A stretch of 24,753 bases of DNA, from the IMG/VR virus record IMGVR_UViG_3300010885_018063, positions 1 to 24,753 of that record, one strand, 5' to 3'. A program made the position numbers and the translations under genes. Within the stretch, counting starts at the first letter, position 1, and the number at the start of each line of letters is the position of its first letter. Positions 5,890-11,977 of the stretch are shown here, piece after piece. Under the pieces are notes generated by a model. That model was not told where the DNA came from. It was given only the letters and a program-made list of their open reading frames with translations, and did not search any database. Origin of the DNA: a virus.

Positions 5890-5899
5890 TTGACGTCAA
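5890..5899. promoter_or_regulatory. Perfect palindrome TTGACGTCAA
   Basis: A 10-bp perfect palindrome with a further GTCA half-site just upstream (5886-5889). Its centre is about 50 bp upstream of the -7 box of the 80-aa gene, a place suited to an activator or repressor site. Confidence 0.35.
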
Positions 5900-5942
5900 A
5901 TGGGGGTATAGCCCAACTACTACTATTATCTAATAAAAATTA

Positions 5943-5950
5943 TATCTTTG
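5943..5950 (+). promoter_or_regulatory. Rightward -7 box of the 80-aa gene
   Basis: TATCTTTG fits TAnnTTTG and lies 26 bases upstream of the ATG at 5977. No clear TTG is seen at the -33 distance, so the promoter may need an activator. Confidence 0.5.
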
Positions 5951-5976
5951 TTGTGAACTTTTAAAAGTAAAAAAAA

Positions 5977-6219
5977 ATGAAACAGCCTTTAAATTTAAGG
6001 AACAGTATTTATCAGCAAAAGACTTCGAATGGTTTTAGTGGATTAACTGTAAAGGATGGTATGTTGATTAACGACAGACCTGATGGACAAACCGGTATTG
6101 CACAAATTGCTCAGATGAAGAAGGCTATTAAGGTAGCTGAAAAGATTTTTATTGTGGCTAGAGGAACTTCTATGGGAGAAATGATGTCTGATATGGGAGA
6201 TTGTTCTGACTGTGATTAG
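5977..6219 (+). CDS. Hypothetical 80-aa protein, single-gene transcript
   Basis: The protein starts MKQPLNLRNSIYQQ, after a leader of A residues, and ends with the acidic, cysteine-bearing tail MGDCSDCD. A central amphipathic helix (TGIAQIAQMKKAIKVAEKIF) is likely. No signal peptide and no family is recognised. The gene stands alone between its own -7 box (5943-5950) and a strong terminator (6235-6269), unlike every other gene here, which suggests separately controlled, perhaps early or constitutive expression. It is the first gene to the right of the 23-bp repeats, so a regulator or replication accessory protein is possible but unproven. Confidence 0.6.
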   Translation: MKQPLNLRNSIYQQKTSNGFSGLTVKDGMLINDRPDGQTGIAQIAQMKKAIKVAEKIFIVARGTSMGEMMSDMGDCSDCD

Positions 6220-6234
6220 TCAAAACCGACAATC

Positions 6235-6269
6235 AACAGAGTGTCATTAGTGATGCTCTGTTCTTTTTT
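6235..6269 (+). terminator. Strong intrinsic terminator behind the 80-aa gene
   Basis: AACAGAGTGTCA pairs with TGATGCTCTGTT over 12 bp (two G-U pairs) around the loop TTAG, followed by CTTTTTT. It begins 16 bases after the stop codon and separates this gene from groEL. Confidence 0.8.
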
Positions 6270-6277
6270 ATTAATAA

Positions 6278-6466
6278 TCGACATTTTTGGTTATATTTTA
6301 CGACGTTTTTGCGACGATTTGATTTTTATAACTATTTGATTATTAATACTTTATTTCTTTAATGTCGATAATGTCGAAAAAAAGAAGAGAATATAGTGGG
6401 GAAAAAAATATATAAAGGTAAATTATATATATATATATAGGGAATACTAAAATCGACATTCGACAT
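6278..6466. promoter_or_regulatory. Five TCGACAT boxes upstream of groEL
   Basis: TCGACAT occurs at 6278-6284, 6453-6459 and 6460-6466, and as its complement ATGTCGA at 6362-6368 and 6371-6377. Two pairs are in tandem (7- and 9-bp steps), the pairs being in opposite orientation. Between them is an AT-rich stretch with a TA run (6424-6439). A 7-bp word five times in 190 bp is far above chance. Nothing else in this 340-bp gap suggests a gene. Confidence 0.5.
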
Positions 6467-6525
6467 AATAAAAACCTTTTATCAATTTTTTTTCTAAATA
6501 TGGGTTTAATTATAATTTATTGTAT

Positions 6526-6533
6526 TATATTTG
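6526..6533 (+). promoter_or_regulatory. -7 box of the chaperonin operon
   Basis: TATATTTG fits TAnnTTTG and lies 26 bases upstream of the groEL ATG (6560), the same distance as for the 80-aa gene. There is no TTG at -33. The leader is A-rich with no Shine-Dalgarno sequence. Confidence 0.55.
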
Positions 6534-6559
6534 CGCATATCAATTAAAAATCAAATAAA

Positions 6560-8170
6560 ATGTTAGAAAATCAAGGTTATTCTCCTAAAGATTTGCAATT
6601 TGGAGCAGAAGGAAGGAAAAAATTAGTTAGTGGAGTTATAAAAATGTCTAAAGCTGTAAAGGCTACATTAGGTCCGGGAGGTAATCCTGTGTTGATTGAG
6701 AGTCCAAATCACACTCACGGCATTACTGTTACTAAAGATGGGGTAACAGTTGCAAAGTCGATTGATTTGCTTGACCCTTCGGAGAACCTTGCGGTTAAGA
6801 TGATGAAAGAGGCTGCTGAGAAGACTGCTACTTCTGCGGGAGATGGAACGAGTACTGCTATTGTTCTTACTGAGGGATTGGTATTGAGTGGACTTGAGCA
6901 TATAGGTGACGATTTAAACCGTACTGAGGTATTAAGATGTATGGTGGAGATAAGCGATAAAGTGGTGGATAAGTTACGAAGACGTAGTAAGAGAGTTACA
7001 AGTTCAATGTTGGTTGATGTAGCAAGTATATCTGCAAATAATGATAGAGAGATAGGGAAAATAATATCTGAGGTATATAAAGATGTTGGAAAGACGGGTA
7101 TTGTTACGGTAGAGAAAAGTCAAAATGATGAGACTTATGCAGAGACCACAATGGGATTGAAATTTGATAGGGGATATTTAAGTCCAATGTTTATTAATGA
7201 TTCCAAAAAAGACGAGTGCGTATTTGAGGATACTATGGTTTTAGTTGCTGATATGGAGATTACAAATATACTTCAGATTGAGAGCGTACTTAAACCAATT
7301 GTTAGTGAAGGTAAAAAATTACTAATCATTTCGCCTTGTGGAGCAAACTTAATTAATAGTTTAGCTGCAAATGTAATGAAAGGAAATATTAAAGTATGTG
7401 CAGTTCCTCCTCCTAGTTTTGGTTATAAACAACACGAGCTTATGCAGGATATTGCAATTAGTGTTGGTGCTACTTATTTTAGTGAAAAGACAGGTGATGA
7501 CTTAAGTATTATTAATTACGGAGACCTTGGACACGCATCTAAAATAATTGTTAGTAAAGATAAGACTGTTATTATAAAATCAGATTTGAAATTAGACCAA
7601 AAAGTTATTGAGGAAAGGGTAAATCAGTTATGGGATGCCCATAAAATAGCCACAAAAAAGCACGATAAAGACTTTATTTTGGAGAGAATCGCCTCTTTAA
7701 CGGGTGGAATAGGTGTTATTTTCGTAGGTGGACAAACTGATTTAGAGCAAAAAGAGTTGTATGACAGGGTTGATGATGCTGTTTGCGCAGTACGTTCTGC
7801 ACTCGAGGAAGGGATATTACCGGGAGCAGGAAAGGCTTTACTTGAAGAATCAGCTGCTTTGCAGATTGATGAGGCTAAAAGTCCTGAGCATAATGCGGCT
7901 GTGATGATTTTAAAAACAGCGCTTATGTCTCCATTCTTACAGATACTTTCAAATGCAGGATTGAAAGCAGAGGATATTTATAAAGATGGTATTGCTGAAG
8001 GGCAAGGTTACAACTTGAAGACAAGACAGTATGGAGACCTGATTAAGATGGGAGTAATTGACCCATTGAAAGTAACTAGAAGTGCTTTACAAAACGCAGT
8101 TAGTGTAGCTGTAACAATATTGAGTACTAATGCTATAATTACTTTAGCTAGAAGTTATGAGCAATCTTAA
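6560..8170 (+). CDS. groEL: Phage-encoded chaperonin GroEL (Hsp60)
   Basis: This is a 536-residue group I chaperonin, near the 548 of E. coli, with all three domains. Nucleotide site: TLGPGG (36-41), KDGVTVAK (59-66, Asp60 matching Asp52), GDGTSTA (94-100, Asp95 matching Asp87), and RVDDAV, whose second Asp matches the hydrolytic Asp398, followed by LEEGILPGAGKALL. The apical domain keeps FDRGYLSP of the substrate and GroES binding surface; the hinge and C-terminal part keep DPLKVTRSALQNA. Differences: GDGTSTA instead of GDGTTTA, GAG instead of GGG, and no Gly-Gly-Met tail (it ends ITLARSYEQS). The catalytic residues look intact, so it should form an ATP-driven folding ring, probably for virion proteins. 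It precedes a 50-aa gene and groES. Confidence 0.95.
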   Translation: MLENQGYSPKDLQFGAEGRKKLVSGVIKMSKAVKATLGPGGNPVLIESPNHTHGITVTKDGVTVAKSIDLLDPSENLAVKMMKEAAEKTATSAGDGTSTAIVLTEGLVLSGLEHIGDDLNRTEVLRCMVEISDKVVDKLRRRSKRVTSSMLVDVASISANNDREIGKIISEVYKDVGKTGIVTVEKSQNDETYAETTMGLKFDRGYLSPMFINDSKKDECVFEDTMVLVADMEITNILQIESVLKPIVSEGKKLLIISPCGANLINSLAANVMKGNIKVCAVPPPSFGYKQHELMQDIAISVGATYFSEKTGDDLSIINYGDLGHASKIIVSKDKTVIIKSDLKLDQKVIEERVNQLWDAHKIATKKHDKDFILERIASLTGGIGVIFVGGQTDLEQKELYDRVDDAVCAVRSALEEGILPGAGKALLEESAALQIDEAKSPEHNAAVMILKTALMSPFLQILSNAGLKAEDIYKDGIAEGQGYNLKTRQYGDLIKMGVIDPLKVTRSALQNAVSVAVTILSTNAIITLARSYEQS

Positions 8171-8309
8171 AGATATATTATATTCTTTAGAAAGAATAAA
8201 GGCAAGACATATAATTGAAAAAGATTATGAGAGAGCCGAAAAAGTAAGAGAAGTAATAAAACTAATAAAAGAGAAATTATGGCATTACAACCCATCGGGA
8301 AATACATAG
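8157..8309 (+). CDS. 50-aa UVR-motif-like protein between groEL and groES
   Basis: The ATG at 8157 lies 14 bases inside the end of groEL and the stop (TAG 8307-8309) lies 31 bases inside groES, so all three would be translated as a coupled unit. The 50 residues contain LERIKARHIIEKDYERAEKV followed by REVIKLIKE, which resembles the UVR helical hairpin seen in UvrB/UvrC and in McsA-type adaptors (pattern L..I....I.E.DYERA...R..I..I). The rest is a short polar tail. The gene could be an adaptor for the chaperonin or a DNA repair-like partner. Being short and overlapping, it could also be untranslated, but its packing is like that of the other real small genes. Confidence 0.5.
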   Translation: MSNLKDILYSLERIKARHIIEKDYERAEKVREVIKLIKEKLWHYNPSGNT

Positions 8310-8542
8310 TCATCAAGACCATTGATGAAGAATTGAAAACAGAGTCAGGATTATTTCTCTCAGGAGAGGATATGAATCAAATGCGTTACAAACGTGGCTT
8401 AGTAATAGAGGCAGGAACTGATGTTCCAAACATCAAGAAAGATGATGACATATACTACGATAAAGCTCACGGATTTACAATGTTAATTGATGACAAGCAA
8501 TATACGATTATTCAGGAGAGAGATGTCGTTGTTGTTTTATAA
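8279..8542 (+). CDS. groES: Co-chaperonin GroES (Hsp10)
   Basis: The 87-residue protein has the GroES layout: the N-terminal strand LQPIGKYIVIK, a mobile loop at about 16-36 with the hydrophobic tripeptide LFL (residues 25-27, matching Ile-Val-Leu of E. coli GroES that docks on the GroEL apical domain), RGLVIEAG, a short stretch in place of the long roof hairpin (GTDVPNIKKDD), IYYDKAHG, and the final strand IIQERDVVVVL. The shortened roof recalls the wider dome of T4 gp31, a comparison from family knowledge, not measured here. It should cap the phage GroEL. The start follows a leader with no ribosome-binding motif and overlaps the 50-aa gene. The end overlaps the opposing regulator gene by 35 bases. 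Confidence 0.9.
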   Translation: MALQPIGKYIVIKTIDEELKTESGLFLSGEDMNQMRYKRGLVIEAGTDVPNIKKDDDIYYDKAHGFTMLIDDKQYTIIQERDVVVVL

Positions 8543-8951
8543 GTTTATTCATTTCAATAATCATATCACGGTAAACTTTATCTGAGTATGATACATTTTT
8601 ATGAAACATTTTATTATAGGAATTACTAACGGGGATTTCTTCCCCGCTTAGTTTCCTATATATAGACTGAATCATTCTATTTGTTTTTATTGTTAATTGA
8701 TAAAGAGCTTTTCTTTTACCGACTCTATTTCTAAATCTTACAATCCATTCTTCTTTTACTAATCTTTGGAATCTTGTAACATCCCAACCTAAAAGGTTGT
8801 CAAACTCATCAAATTTATCTCTTCCAAAATACTTTTCAGAGTATAAAAATAATAACATATCTAAGTCAGCTTGGGTTAGTCCGTATTTTATTTTTACGAA
8901 TTGGCGAATTACTCTCCAATATTTTAAGTAATCATCTTGATTTGATTTCAT
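8508..8951 (-). CDS. Winged-helix (MarR-like) DNA-binding regulator
   Basis: The 147-aa protein begins MKSNQDDYLKYWRVIRQFVK. Residues about 5-100 follow the order of a MarR-type winged helix: a first helix (YWRVIRQFVKIKYGL), a helix TQADLDMLLFLYSEKYF, a recognition helix region GWDVTRFQRLVKEEWIVRF, and a basic wing RNRVGKRKALYQLT, then a helical tail. It would bind DNA as a dimer. It is the only minus-strand gene inside the rightward arm. Its promoter faces that of the next plus-strand operon, so it probably represses or switches that operon and itself. A phage replication-type winged helix is the main alternative. Confidence 0.6.
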   Translation of the reverse strand: MKSNQDDYLKYWRVIRQFVKIKYGLTQADLDMLLFLYSEKYFGRDKFDEFDNLLGWDVTRFQRLVKEEWIVRFRNRVGKRKALYQLTIKTNRMIQSIYRKLSGEEIPVSNSYNKMFHKNVSYSDKVYRDMIIEMNKLIKQQRHLSPE

Positions 8952-8974
8952 TTAATTTTTTTTTTATACATTTG
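8942..8974 (+). promoter_or_regulatory. Promoter of the rightward small-gene operon
   Basis: TTG (8942-8944) is followed after 22 bp by TACATTTG (8967-8974), fitting TTG-N17-23-TAnnTTTG. The expected start is near 8981, 25 bases before the ATG at 9006. Its upstream half lies inside the first codons of the regulator gene. Confidence 0.65.
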
Positions 8975-8976
8975 TA

Positions 8977-9006
8977 CAAAGTTATTAATTAAAAATCAAA
9001 TAACAA
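8977..9006 (-). promoter_or_regulatory. Promoter of the winged-helix regulator gene
   Basis: On the minus strand TTG (9006-9004) is followed after 19 bp by TAACTTTG (8984-8977). It faces the plus promoter with only 2 bp between the two -7 boxes (TACATTTG-TA-CAAAGTTA), and its -33 TTG overlaps the start codon of the 59-aa gene. Both promoters cannot be occupied at once. Confidence 0.6.
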
Positions 9007-9185
9007 TGCAAAGACCTGATACTCCATTAGCAGCAACTCCCGAACCACAACCTGTTAGCTCAGGATTACAACCTGCAAATAATATGGTAACTGCTCAACC
9101 AATAAATAAGTATCAAGCAACTGCAGATACTGCTATTCAGCAAATTCAAAAAATGATTCCATCTGATAAATCTCAACAACAATAG
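9006..9185 (+). CDS. Proline/glutamine-rich small protein, 59 aa
   Basis: The frame runs from ATG 9006 to TAG 9183-9185. It begins MQRPDTPLAATPEPQPVSSG, is rich in P, Q, A and T, and probably has no stable fold except a C-terminal helix. Its start shares the DTPLAxTP motif and an exact 16-bp sequence with the next gene, so the two appear related. It is the first gene behind the plus promoter at 8942-8974. The function is unknown. Confidence 0.6.
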   Translation: MQRPDTPLAATPEPQPVSSGLQPANNMVTAQPINKYQATADTAIQQIQKMIPSDKSQQQ

Positions 9186-9187
9186 TT

Positions 9188-9439
9188 ATGCAATTAAAAA
9201 CAAAACAAGAGAGGAAAGATACTCCATTAGCAGAAACTCCTGACCCAACGCAACCTATTACTGATTTAAAATCAGCATTATCAGATATTAATAATAGAAA
9301 TATTACAAGACAAGCAACTATTAACGCTTCAAATGCAAAACTTAATGCGGCAAGAATAGCAAGAAGTAAAGAGAAAAAATCTGTAGCAGGAGGGACATTA
9401 TATGGATTGGCTTCATTTGCTTCAACAACAGAAAAATAA
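9188..9439 (+). CDS. Small protein with DTPLAxTP motif, 83 aa
   Basis: The N-terminus (QERKDTPLAETPDPTQP) parallels that of the preceding 59-aa protein. The rest is a basic helix (ITRQATINASNAKLNAARIA) and a Gly/Ser tail. It starts 2 bases after the upstream stop. It may be a minor virion or scaffold-type protein, but no family is recognised. Confidence 0.6.
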   Translation: MQLKTKQERKDTPLAETPDPTQPITDLKSALSDINNRNITRQATINASNAKLNAARIARSKEKKSVAGGTLYGLASFASTTEK

Positions 9440-9464
9440 TTATTAACACAAACACTAAATAAAA

Positions 9465-9596
9465 ATGGCGAAAGCAAAATCAACACCAAAATTACCTGCA
9501 TCATCAAAAATGCAAATGCCAATGGCAGCAGCAAAACCTGCAATCAAAGGTGCTATTAAAGGAGCTATTAAAGGTACTATGAAAAAAGGTTATTAA
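9465..9596 (+). CDS. Tiny cationic repeat protein, 43 aa
   Basis: The frame runs from ATG 9465 to TAA 9594-9596. It opens MAKAKSTPKLPASSKMQMPM and ends with an AIKGAIKGAIKG repeat and a lysine-rich tail, giving a strongly positive charge. It shares the pattern MAKxKxTPxLPxSSxMQMP with the next gene, one base downstream, so the two are tandem duplicates. A role in DNA or head packaging is only a guess. Confidence 0.55.
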   Translation: MAKAKSTPKLPASSKMQMPMAAAKPAIKGAIKGAIKGTMKKGY

Positions 9597-9597
9597 G

Positions 9598-9789
9598 ATG
9601 GCTAAAGAAAAAGACACTCCGAATTTACCGGGTTCATCTCGTATGCAGATGCCAAGCACCGGTGGAAATGGTACTAACGGTTTAATAAAAGAAATCGGTG
9701 GTATGAACGGTAAAGGTGGTGGAGCAACTAATAAGGTTACGAAAGCTGCATCAGGAAAAGGTATGAAGGGTACAAATCCTTATTGTTAA
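9598..9789 (+). CDS. Glycine/lysine-rich protein, 63 aa
   Basis: The protein begins MAKEKDTPNLPGSSRMQMP, mirroring its 43-aa neighbour, and then becomes a glycine-, lysine- and asparagine-rich low-complexity chain ending NPYC. There is no membrane segment. It looks like a diverged duplicate of the upstream gene with an extended tail. The function is unknown. Confidence 0.55.
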   Translation: MAKEKDTPNLPGSSRMQMPSTGGNGTNGLIKEIGGMNGKGGGATNKVTKAASGKGMKGTNPYC

Positions 9790-9807
9790 TTATTAAATTT
9801 AATAAAA

Positions 9808-9960
9808 ATGGCAAAGTCAAAAAAAGAAGTAGCTATTGAAGATATTATTGCTGATGAAGCAGTTAATGAAACAGTAGTATCCGAATTAGAAGTTGTATTA
9901 AATGTTCCTGCTCCTGAAGTTGAAGGACCGGGACATAAAAGTAGAGATTTTTCTGCATAA
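9808..9960 (+). CDS. Small acidic protein with GPGHKSRDFSA tail, 50 aa
   Basis: The frame runs from ATG 9808 to TAA 9958-9960. A lysine-rich start (MAKSKKEV) is followed by an acidic stretch rich in E, D, V and A, and a compact end GPGHKSRDFSA. It is the last gene before a strong terminator, so it closes the operon that begins at 9006. No family is recognised. Confidence 0.55.
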   Translation: MAKSKKEVAIEDIIADEAVNETVVSELEVVLNVPAPEVEGPGHKSRDFSA

Positions 9961-9972
9961 AAATTTAATTGT

Positions 9973-10010
9973 CTTGCTCTTCCTAATACTAGGCAGAGCA
10001 GGATTTTTTT
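9973..10010 (+). terminator. Strong intrinsic terminator
   Basis: CTTGCTCT pairs with AGAGCAGG and CCTA with TAGG around an ATAC loop, with one internal mismatch (9973-10002), followed by ATTTTTTT. It ends the small-gene operon. No TAnnTTTG box follows, so the genes from 10026 on may depend on read-through or on an atypical promoter. Confidence 0.75.
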
Positions 10011-10025
10011 ATAAATAAAATACTT

Positions 10026-10169
10026 ATGAAAAAAGATAAAGCAAAACAATACGAGTCTAAGAAATCATTAGATGGTAAGATGAAGTTTTTAAAAGGAAAT
10101 GTAGGTACTCATGTAATGCCTAATGGCAAAGTTATGAAAGATAGTGCTCACAAAAAAACAAAAAAGTAA
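10026..10169 (+). CDS. Tiny lysine-rich protein, 47 aa
   Basis: The frame starts at 10026 (MKKDKAKQYESKKSLDGKMK) and ends TAA 10167-10169, whose last base is the A of the next start (TAATG). It is very basic, with a central FLKGNVGTHVMPNGKVMKDS strand-turn-strand. Short basic proteins with an 'H-x-M-P-[ND]-G-x-[VM]-M-x-[DG]-x' hairpin recur in phage virion gene clusters, but no role is known to me. Confidence 0.55.
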   Translation: MKKDKAKQYESKKSLDGKMKFLKGNVGTHVMPNGKVMKDSAHKKTKK

Positions 10170-10507
10170 TGCCAAAAGATGCTTGTTATAAAAAAGTAAA
10201 AGCACAGTATGATGTATTTCCATCGGCAAGAGCTTCTCAAGCTATTGCTAAATGTAGAAAGGGTTCGGGTATTGTTAGAAAAACTGAAGCAGGCTCATCT
10301 TTAAAAAGATGGGATAAAGAAAAATGGACAGATACTCGCACAGGTAAAGCGTGTGGTTCGGGAGGTAGTAATGAATACTGCAGACCAAAAATAAAAGTAT
10401 CTTCAAAAACACCAAAAACCATATCGCAAATATCTCCTTCTAAATTAGCTGCTAAGAAAGCAGAGAAGTCAAGAGTGGGTATGGGTAATAGAGTTACAAA
10501 AGTTTAA
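10169..10507 (+). CDS. Small basic virion-associated-type protein (DUF5872-like)
   Basis: The 112-aa basic protein contains CYKKVKAQYDVFPSARASQA (residues 6-25), a cationic middle, and KRWDKEKWTDTRTGKACG (46-63) with Cys62 and a later EYCRP (Cys71), then TPKT. The motif RW-x-KE-x-W-x-D-x-x-TGK-x-CG is one I associate with a phage and large-virus domain of unknown function (DUF5872). Four cysteines (6, 29, 62, 71) could bind a metal ion, which is speculation. It starts by TAATG coupling with the upstream gene. Confidence 0.55.
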   Translation: MPKDACYKKVKAQYDVFPSARASQAIAKCRKGSGIVRKTEAGSSLKRWDKEKWTDTRTGKACGSGGSNEYCRPKIKVSSKTPKTISQISPSKLAAKKAEKSRVGMGNRVTKV

Positions 10508-10529
10508 TAAAATTTAATACCTTTACAAA

Positions 10530-10706
10530 ATGAAATCAAAAGGATTCGGAGATACAATAGAAAAAATTACTATAGCAATAGGAATTAAAAAGTTAGTTGA
10601 AATAGTAAATAATCTTTTAGGTATAAAAGATTGCGGATGTAAAAAAAGACAAAAAAAATTAAACAACCCTAATTTGTTAATAAACAAAATATTTTATAAA
10701 AATTAA
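10530..10706 (+). CDS. Small conserved-type phage protein with CGCKKR motif, 58 aa
   Basis: The protein reads MKSKGFGDTIEKITIAIGIK, then KLVEIVNNLLGIKDCGCKKR and a basic tail. A helix rich in I, T and K followed by an x-CGCxxR-x-x-LN motif is a pattern that recurs in Bacteroidota phages near lysis genes. No function is known. It ends 1 base before the next start, so it is in the same operon. Confidence 0.55.
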   Translation: MKSKGFGDTIEKITIAIGIKKLVEIVNNLLGIKDCGCKKRQKKLNNPNLLINKIFYKN

Positions 10707-10707
10707 T

Positions 10708-11193
10708 ATGGCAACTCAAAAATTACAAGCATCAAGAGCATTAATAGTATTACCGTCTGATTCTACAAATATTCCTTCTATTAATTTAGTTCACTCAGGA
10801 GTTAATACATCTACAGGAACAAATTTATTAATATCTATTACAGCTACTTTTATTACTGATAATGTTCAAGCAGGAGATGTTGTTTATAATATATCAGACG
10901 GAACATCTGCTACAGTAGTATCTGTTCAAAGTGAAACTCAACTTACATTAAACTCTAATATTTTTCTATTAGGAGGTAAATCATTTTCTATTTACCAACA
11001 ATCTTCACAAACAGGTTTAGGAAATCAAGGGTGTGTACTTTATGTAGGAACAACAGGTGATGTAAAAGTAATTACAAGTGGTAATGATACAATTACATTT
11101 ATAAACGTTCAAAGCGGAACATTTTTCCCTGTTAATGTAATTAAAGTTTTTGCAACAGGAACAACCGCATCTAACATTGTAGCTCTTTGGTAA
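10708..11193 (+). CDS. Virion structural protein, beta-rich, 161 aa
   Basis: The protein is rich in S, T, G and V with short beta strands. It has no signal peptide. The C-terminal part (LYVGTTGDVKVITSGNDTIT, then GTFFPVNVIKVFATGTTASN, ending IVALW) matches a pattern common in small phage decoration or tail-completion proteins. The middle (AGDVVYNISDGTSATVVSVQ) adds a second beta unit. Which virion part it belongs to cannot be told from sequence alone. Confidence 0.5.
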   Translation: MATQKLQASRALIVLPSDSTNIPSINLVHSGVNTSTGTNLLISITATFITDNVQAGDVVYNISDGTSATVVSVQSETQLTLNSNIFLLGGKSFSIYQQSSQTGLGNQGCVLYVGTTGDVKVITSGNDTITFINVQSGTFFPVNVIKVFATGTTASNIVALW

Positions 11194-11194
11194 T

Positions 11195-11977
11195 ATGCAA
11201 ATATCTATATCAAATAGTATAGGCTCAAATATTAATAGCAAGGTAAGAACTGACCCTAATGCTTTAGCTTTTTATAGCAGAGTAACTGCTGCCGGTGGTT
11301 CATTAACCGCAACAGAAAAAGCTGCTATTAATCAATTAGTATCTGATTTAAAAGCAAAAGGTTTATGGTCTTTAATGAAAGCTATTTATCCAATGGTTGG
11401 TTCAAGTGCTGCATCTTGTGCTCAGAATTTAGTTAGTTCAAGTTTTACAGGAACATTTGCAGGCGGTTGGACTTTTGCTAGTACTGGAGTAACTCCTAAT
11501 GGTACTAATGCTTATATGAATACAAGTTTTAATACTAATGCTTTATCATCTTTACATTATAGTTATTATTCAAGAACAAATACTTTTACAGGAAGAGATA
11601 TGGGTAATGAATATCCAAGAGCATATGATTTAATTTTATCTTTGGGCGGTACTTTATATCAAAGATTTAATACTAGTTCTGTAACTGCAACTAATTTAAA
11701 TTCTCAAGGTTTTTATATTGGAACACAAGATGCTACAAATTTACATAGAGTATTCAGAAATGCAACAAAAATAGGTTTAACAATGCTTAATGATAATAAT
11801 TATAATAATGCAAATGTTTGGATTGGAGCAGTAAATAAAGATGTAATGTCATCTCCTTATTATGGTATAAATCAATGTGCTTTTTCATCTATTGGCGATG
11901 GTTTAACAAATACACAAGCATCTGATTTTTATACAGCAGTTCAAGCATTTCAAACAACTTTATCAAGACAATTATAA
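11195..11977 (+). CDS. Virion protein, lectin-like beta domain, 260 aa
   Basis: An N-terminal segment of about 75 residues contains NALAFYSRVTAAGGSLTATE and LVSDLKAKGLWSLMKAIYPM, a helical module I associate with Bacteroidota phage tail or adhesion proteins. It is followed by a beta-rich domain (about 75-260) with aromatic residues, reminiscent of concanavalin-like lectin domains, including GGWTFASTGVTPNGTNAYMN. Such proteins could bind surface glycans. It overlaps the next start by one base (TAATG). Confidence 0.5.
   Translation: MQISISNSIGSNINSKVRTDPNALAFYSRVTAAGGSLTATEKAAINQLVSDLKAKGLWSLMKAIYPMVGSSAASCAQNLVSSSFTGTFAGGWTFASTGVTPNGTNAYMNTSFNTNALSSLHYSYYSRTNTFTGRDMGNEYPRAYDLILSLGGTLYQRFNTSSVTATNLNSQGFYIGTQDATNLHRVFRNATKIGLTMLNDNNYNNANVWIGAVNKDVMSSPYYGINQCAFSSIGDGLTNTQASDFYTAVQAFQTTLSRQL

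Larger units (their letters stand above)
5299..5976. other. Divergent control region, no genes
   Basis: A 678-bp gap between the leftward and rightward arms. It holds the leftward promoter and operator (5341-5395), a 27-bp imperfect direct repeat (5466-5602), two tandem copies of CGTTTGTTGT (5618-5637), the GC-rich 23-bp repeat array (5659-5750) with degenerate continuation to about 5820, a palindrome (5890-5899) and the rightward -7 box (5943-5950). The stretch 5651-5840 is roughly 55-60% GC inside an AT-rich genome. Frames open on the minus strand across the repeats are repeat artefacts. It is a good candidate for the replication origin. Confidence 0.5.

Noticed and set aside
5583-5899. Three open minus-strand frames of 70-101 codons across the control region
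   Set aside because: They are a by-product of the 23-bp GC-rich repeats, which lack stops in every minus frame; the products are repeats of the same nucleotides in different frames (HAPFIGC and similar), with no fitting neighbours or start context.
8630-8646. CGGGGA/TCCCCG hairpin as terminator for groES
   Set aside because: It lies inside the regulator gene and no T run follows on either side in the plus direction.
10003-10025. Promoter directly behind the terminator, for the genes from 10026
   Set aside because: No TAnnTTTG box is present; only an A/T-rich leader.
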